DNA of 64,000 bases from Phytopseudomonas daroniae. Lineage in GTDB: Bacteria > Pseudomonadota > Gammaproteobacteria > Pseudomonadales > Pseudomonadaceae. Positions 63,949 through 64,000 of the stretch are shown here, piece by piece (the stretch's first letter is position 1; each line of letters opens with the position of its first letter). The notes under the pieces were generated by a model. That model saw only the letters and a list, made by a program, of their open reading frames with translations. It was not told where the DNA came from and did not search any database. Both the position numbers and the translations under genes were made by a program. The stretch spans positions 1 to 64,000 of the forward strand of contig NZ_QJUI01000019.1 of NCBI RefSeq assembly GCF_004327285.1, given 5' to 3'.

Positions 63949-64000
63949 TGGCGCACCCGGCAGGACTCGAACCTGCGACCATCCGCTTAGAAGGCGGATG
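63949..64000 (-). tRNA. tRNA-Arg (anticodon TCT), 3' part only, cut by window edge
   Basis: The 3' 52 bases are present, including encoded CCA, GTTCGAGTC T loop and the anticodon arm CCGCCTTCTAAGCGG with anticodon TCT. The 5' portion lies beyond the right edge. Confidence 0.9.

Overview
The window is GC-rich chromosomal DNA from a gammaproteobacterium that I place in Pseudomonas sensu lato. The evidence is gene content and order: nfuA, cti, metH, cysI-DUF934, sohB, nudC-fimL, ldcA, dnaQ-rnhA, gloB-mltD, a Yej-like ABC operon, and ppiD-hupB-lon-clpX-clpP-tig preceded by tRNAs. This matches the arrangement I recall from P. aeruginosa (fimL, ldcA, lon/clpXP/tig region). A Pseudomonas-type REP palindrome supports it. 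The exact species cannot be fixed from the sequence alone; a mendocina/oleovorans-like lineage is only a guess.

Layout. 1-120: edge of an insertion sequence (start of a transposase on the minus strand with a hairpin over its ribosome binding site). 160-9.2 kb: AI-2E-family transporter, chemoreceptor, Na+/H+ antiporter-family carrier, FMN reductase, a two-component system with two PepSY proteins, and a patatin-like lipase. 9.5-15.6 kb: small unknown protein, DNA topoisomerase IB, a GlxA-type regulator / DUF1272 / MFS operon, and a receiver-CheC fusion translationally coupled to a PAS-GGDEF diguanylate cyclase. 15.8-24.7 kb: nfuA, acyltransferase, cis/trans fatty acid isomerase, metH with a coupled small gene, and a possible PD-(D/E)XK-fold protein next to an inverted REP pair.

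24.7-36.2 kb: DUF1883 protein, periplasmic solute-binding protein, ZIP transporter, OsmC protein, cysI plus DUF934 (sulfite/nitrite reduction), AcuI-type oxidoreductase, SohB protease, and a plus-strand run phosphatase-SCP2-phosphotransferase-SDR that looks like lipid or acyl-CoA metabolism. 36.2-45.8 kb: TSUP permease, nudC, fimL, dienoyl-CoA isomerase-like crotonase, lysine decarboxylase, dnaQ, rnhA, a methyltransferase and gloB. 45.9-55 kb: mltD and a five-gene oligopeptide ABC transporter with two tandem binding proteins, ended by two strong terminators. 55-64 kb (all minus strand): tRNA-Arg, tRNA-His, tRNA-Leu, tig, clpP, clpX, lon, hupB and ppiD, a protein folding and proteolysis block with a heat-shock-like promoter before lon.

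Overall this is mostly core Pseudomonas chromosome. I do not see a CRISPR array, prophage, or convincing new defence or biosynthetic system. The least explained parts are the PD-(D/E)XK-like protein at 24.1 kb, the receiver-CheC/GGDEF pair, the PepSY two-component operon with its palindrome, the DUF1272 operon, and the insertion sequence at the left edge. Many long overlapping open frames exist opposite real genes; I treated them as artefacts of high GC. No database search was run; functions come from motifs and recalled families.
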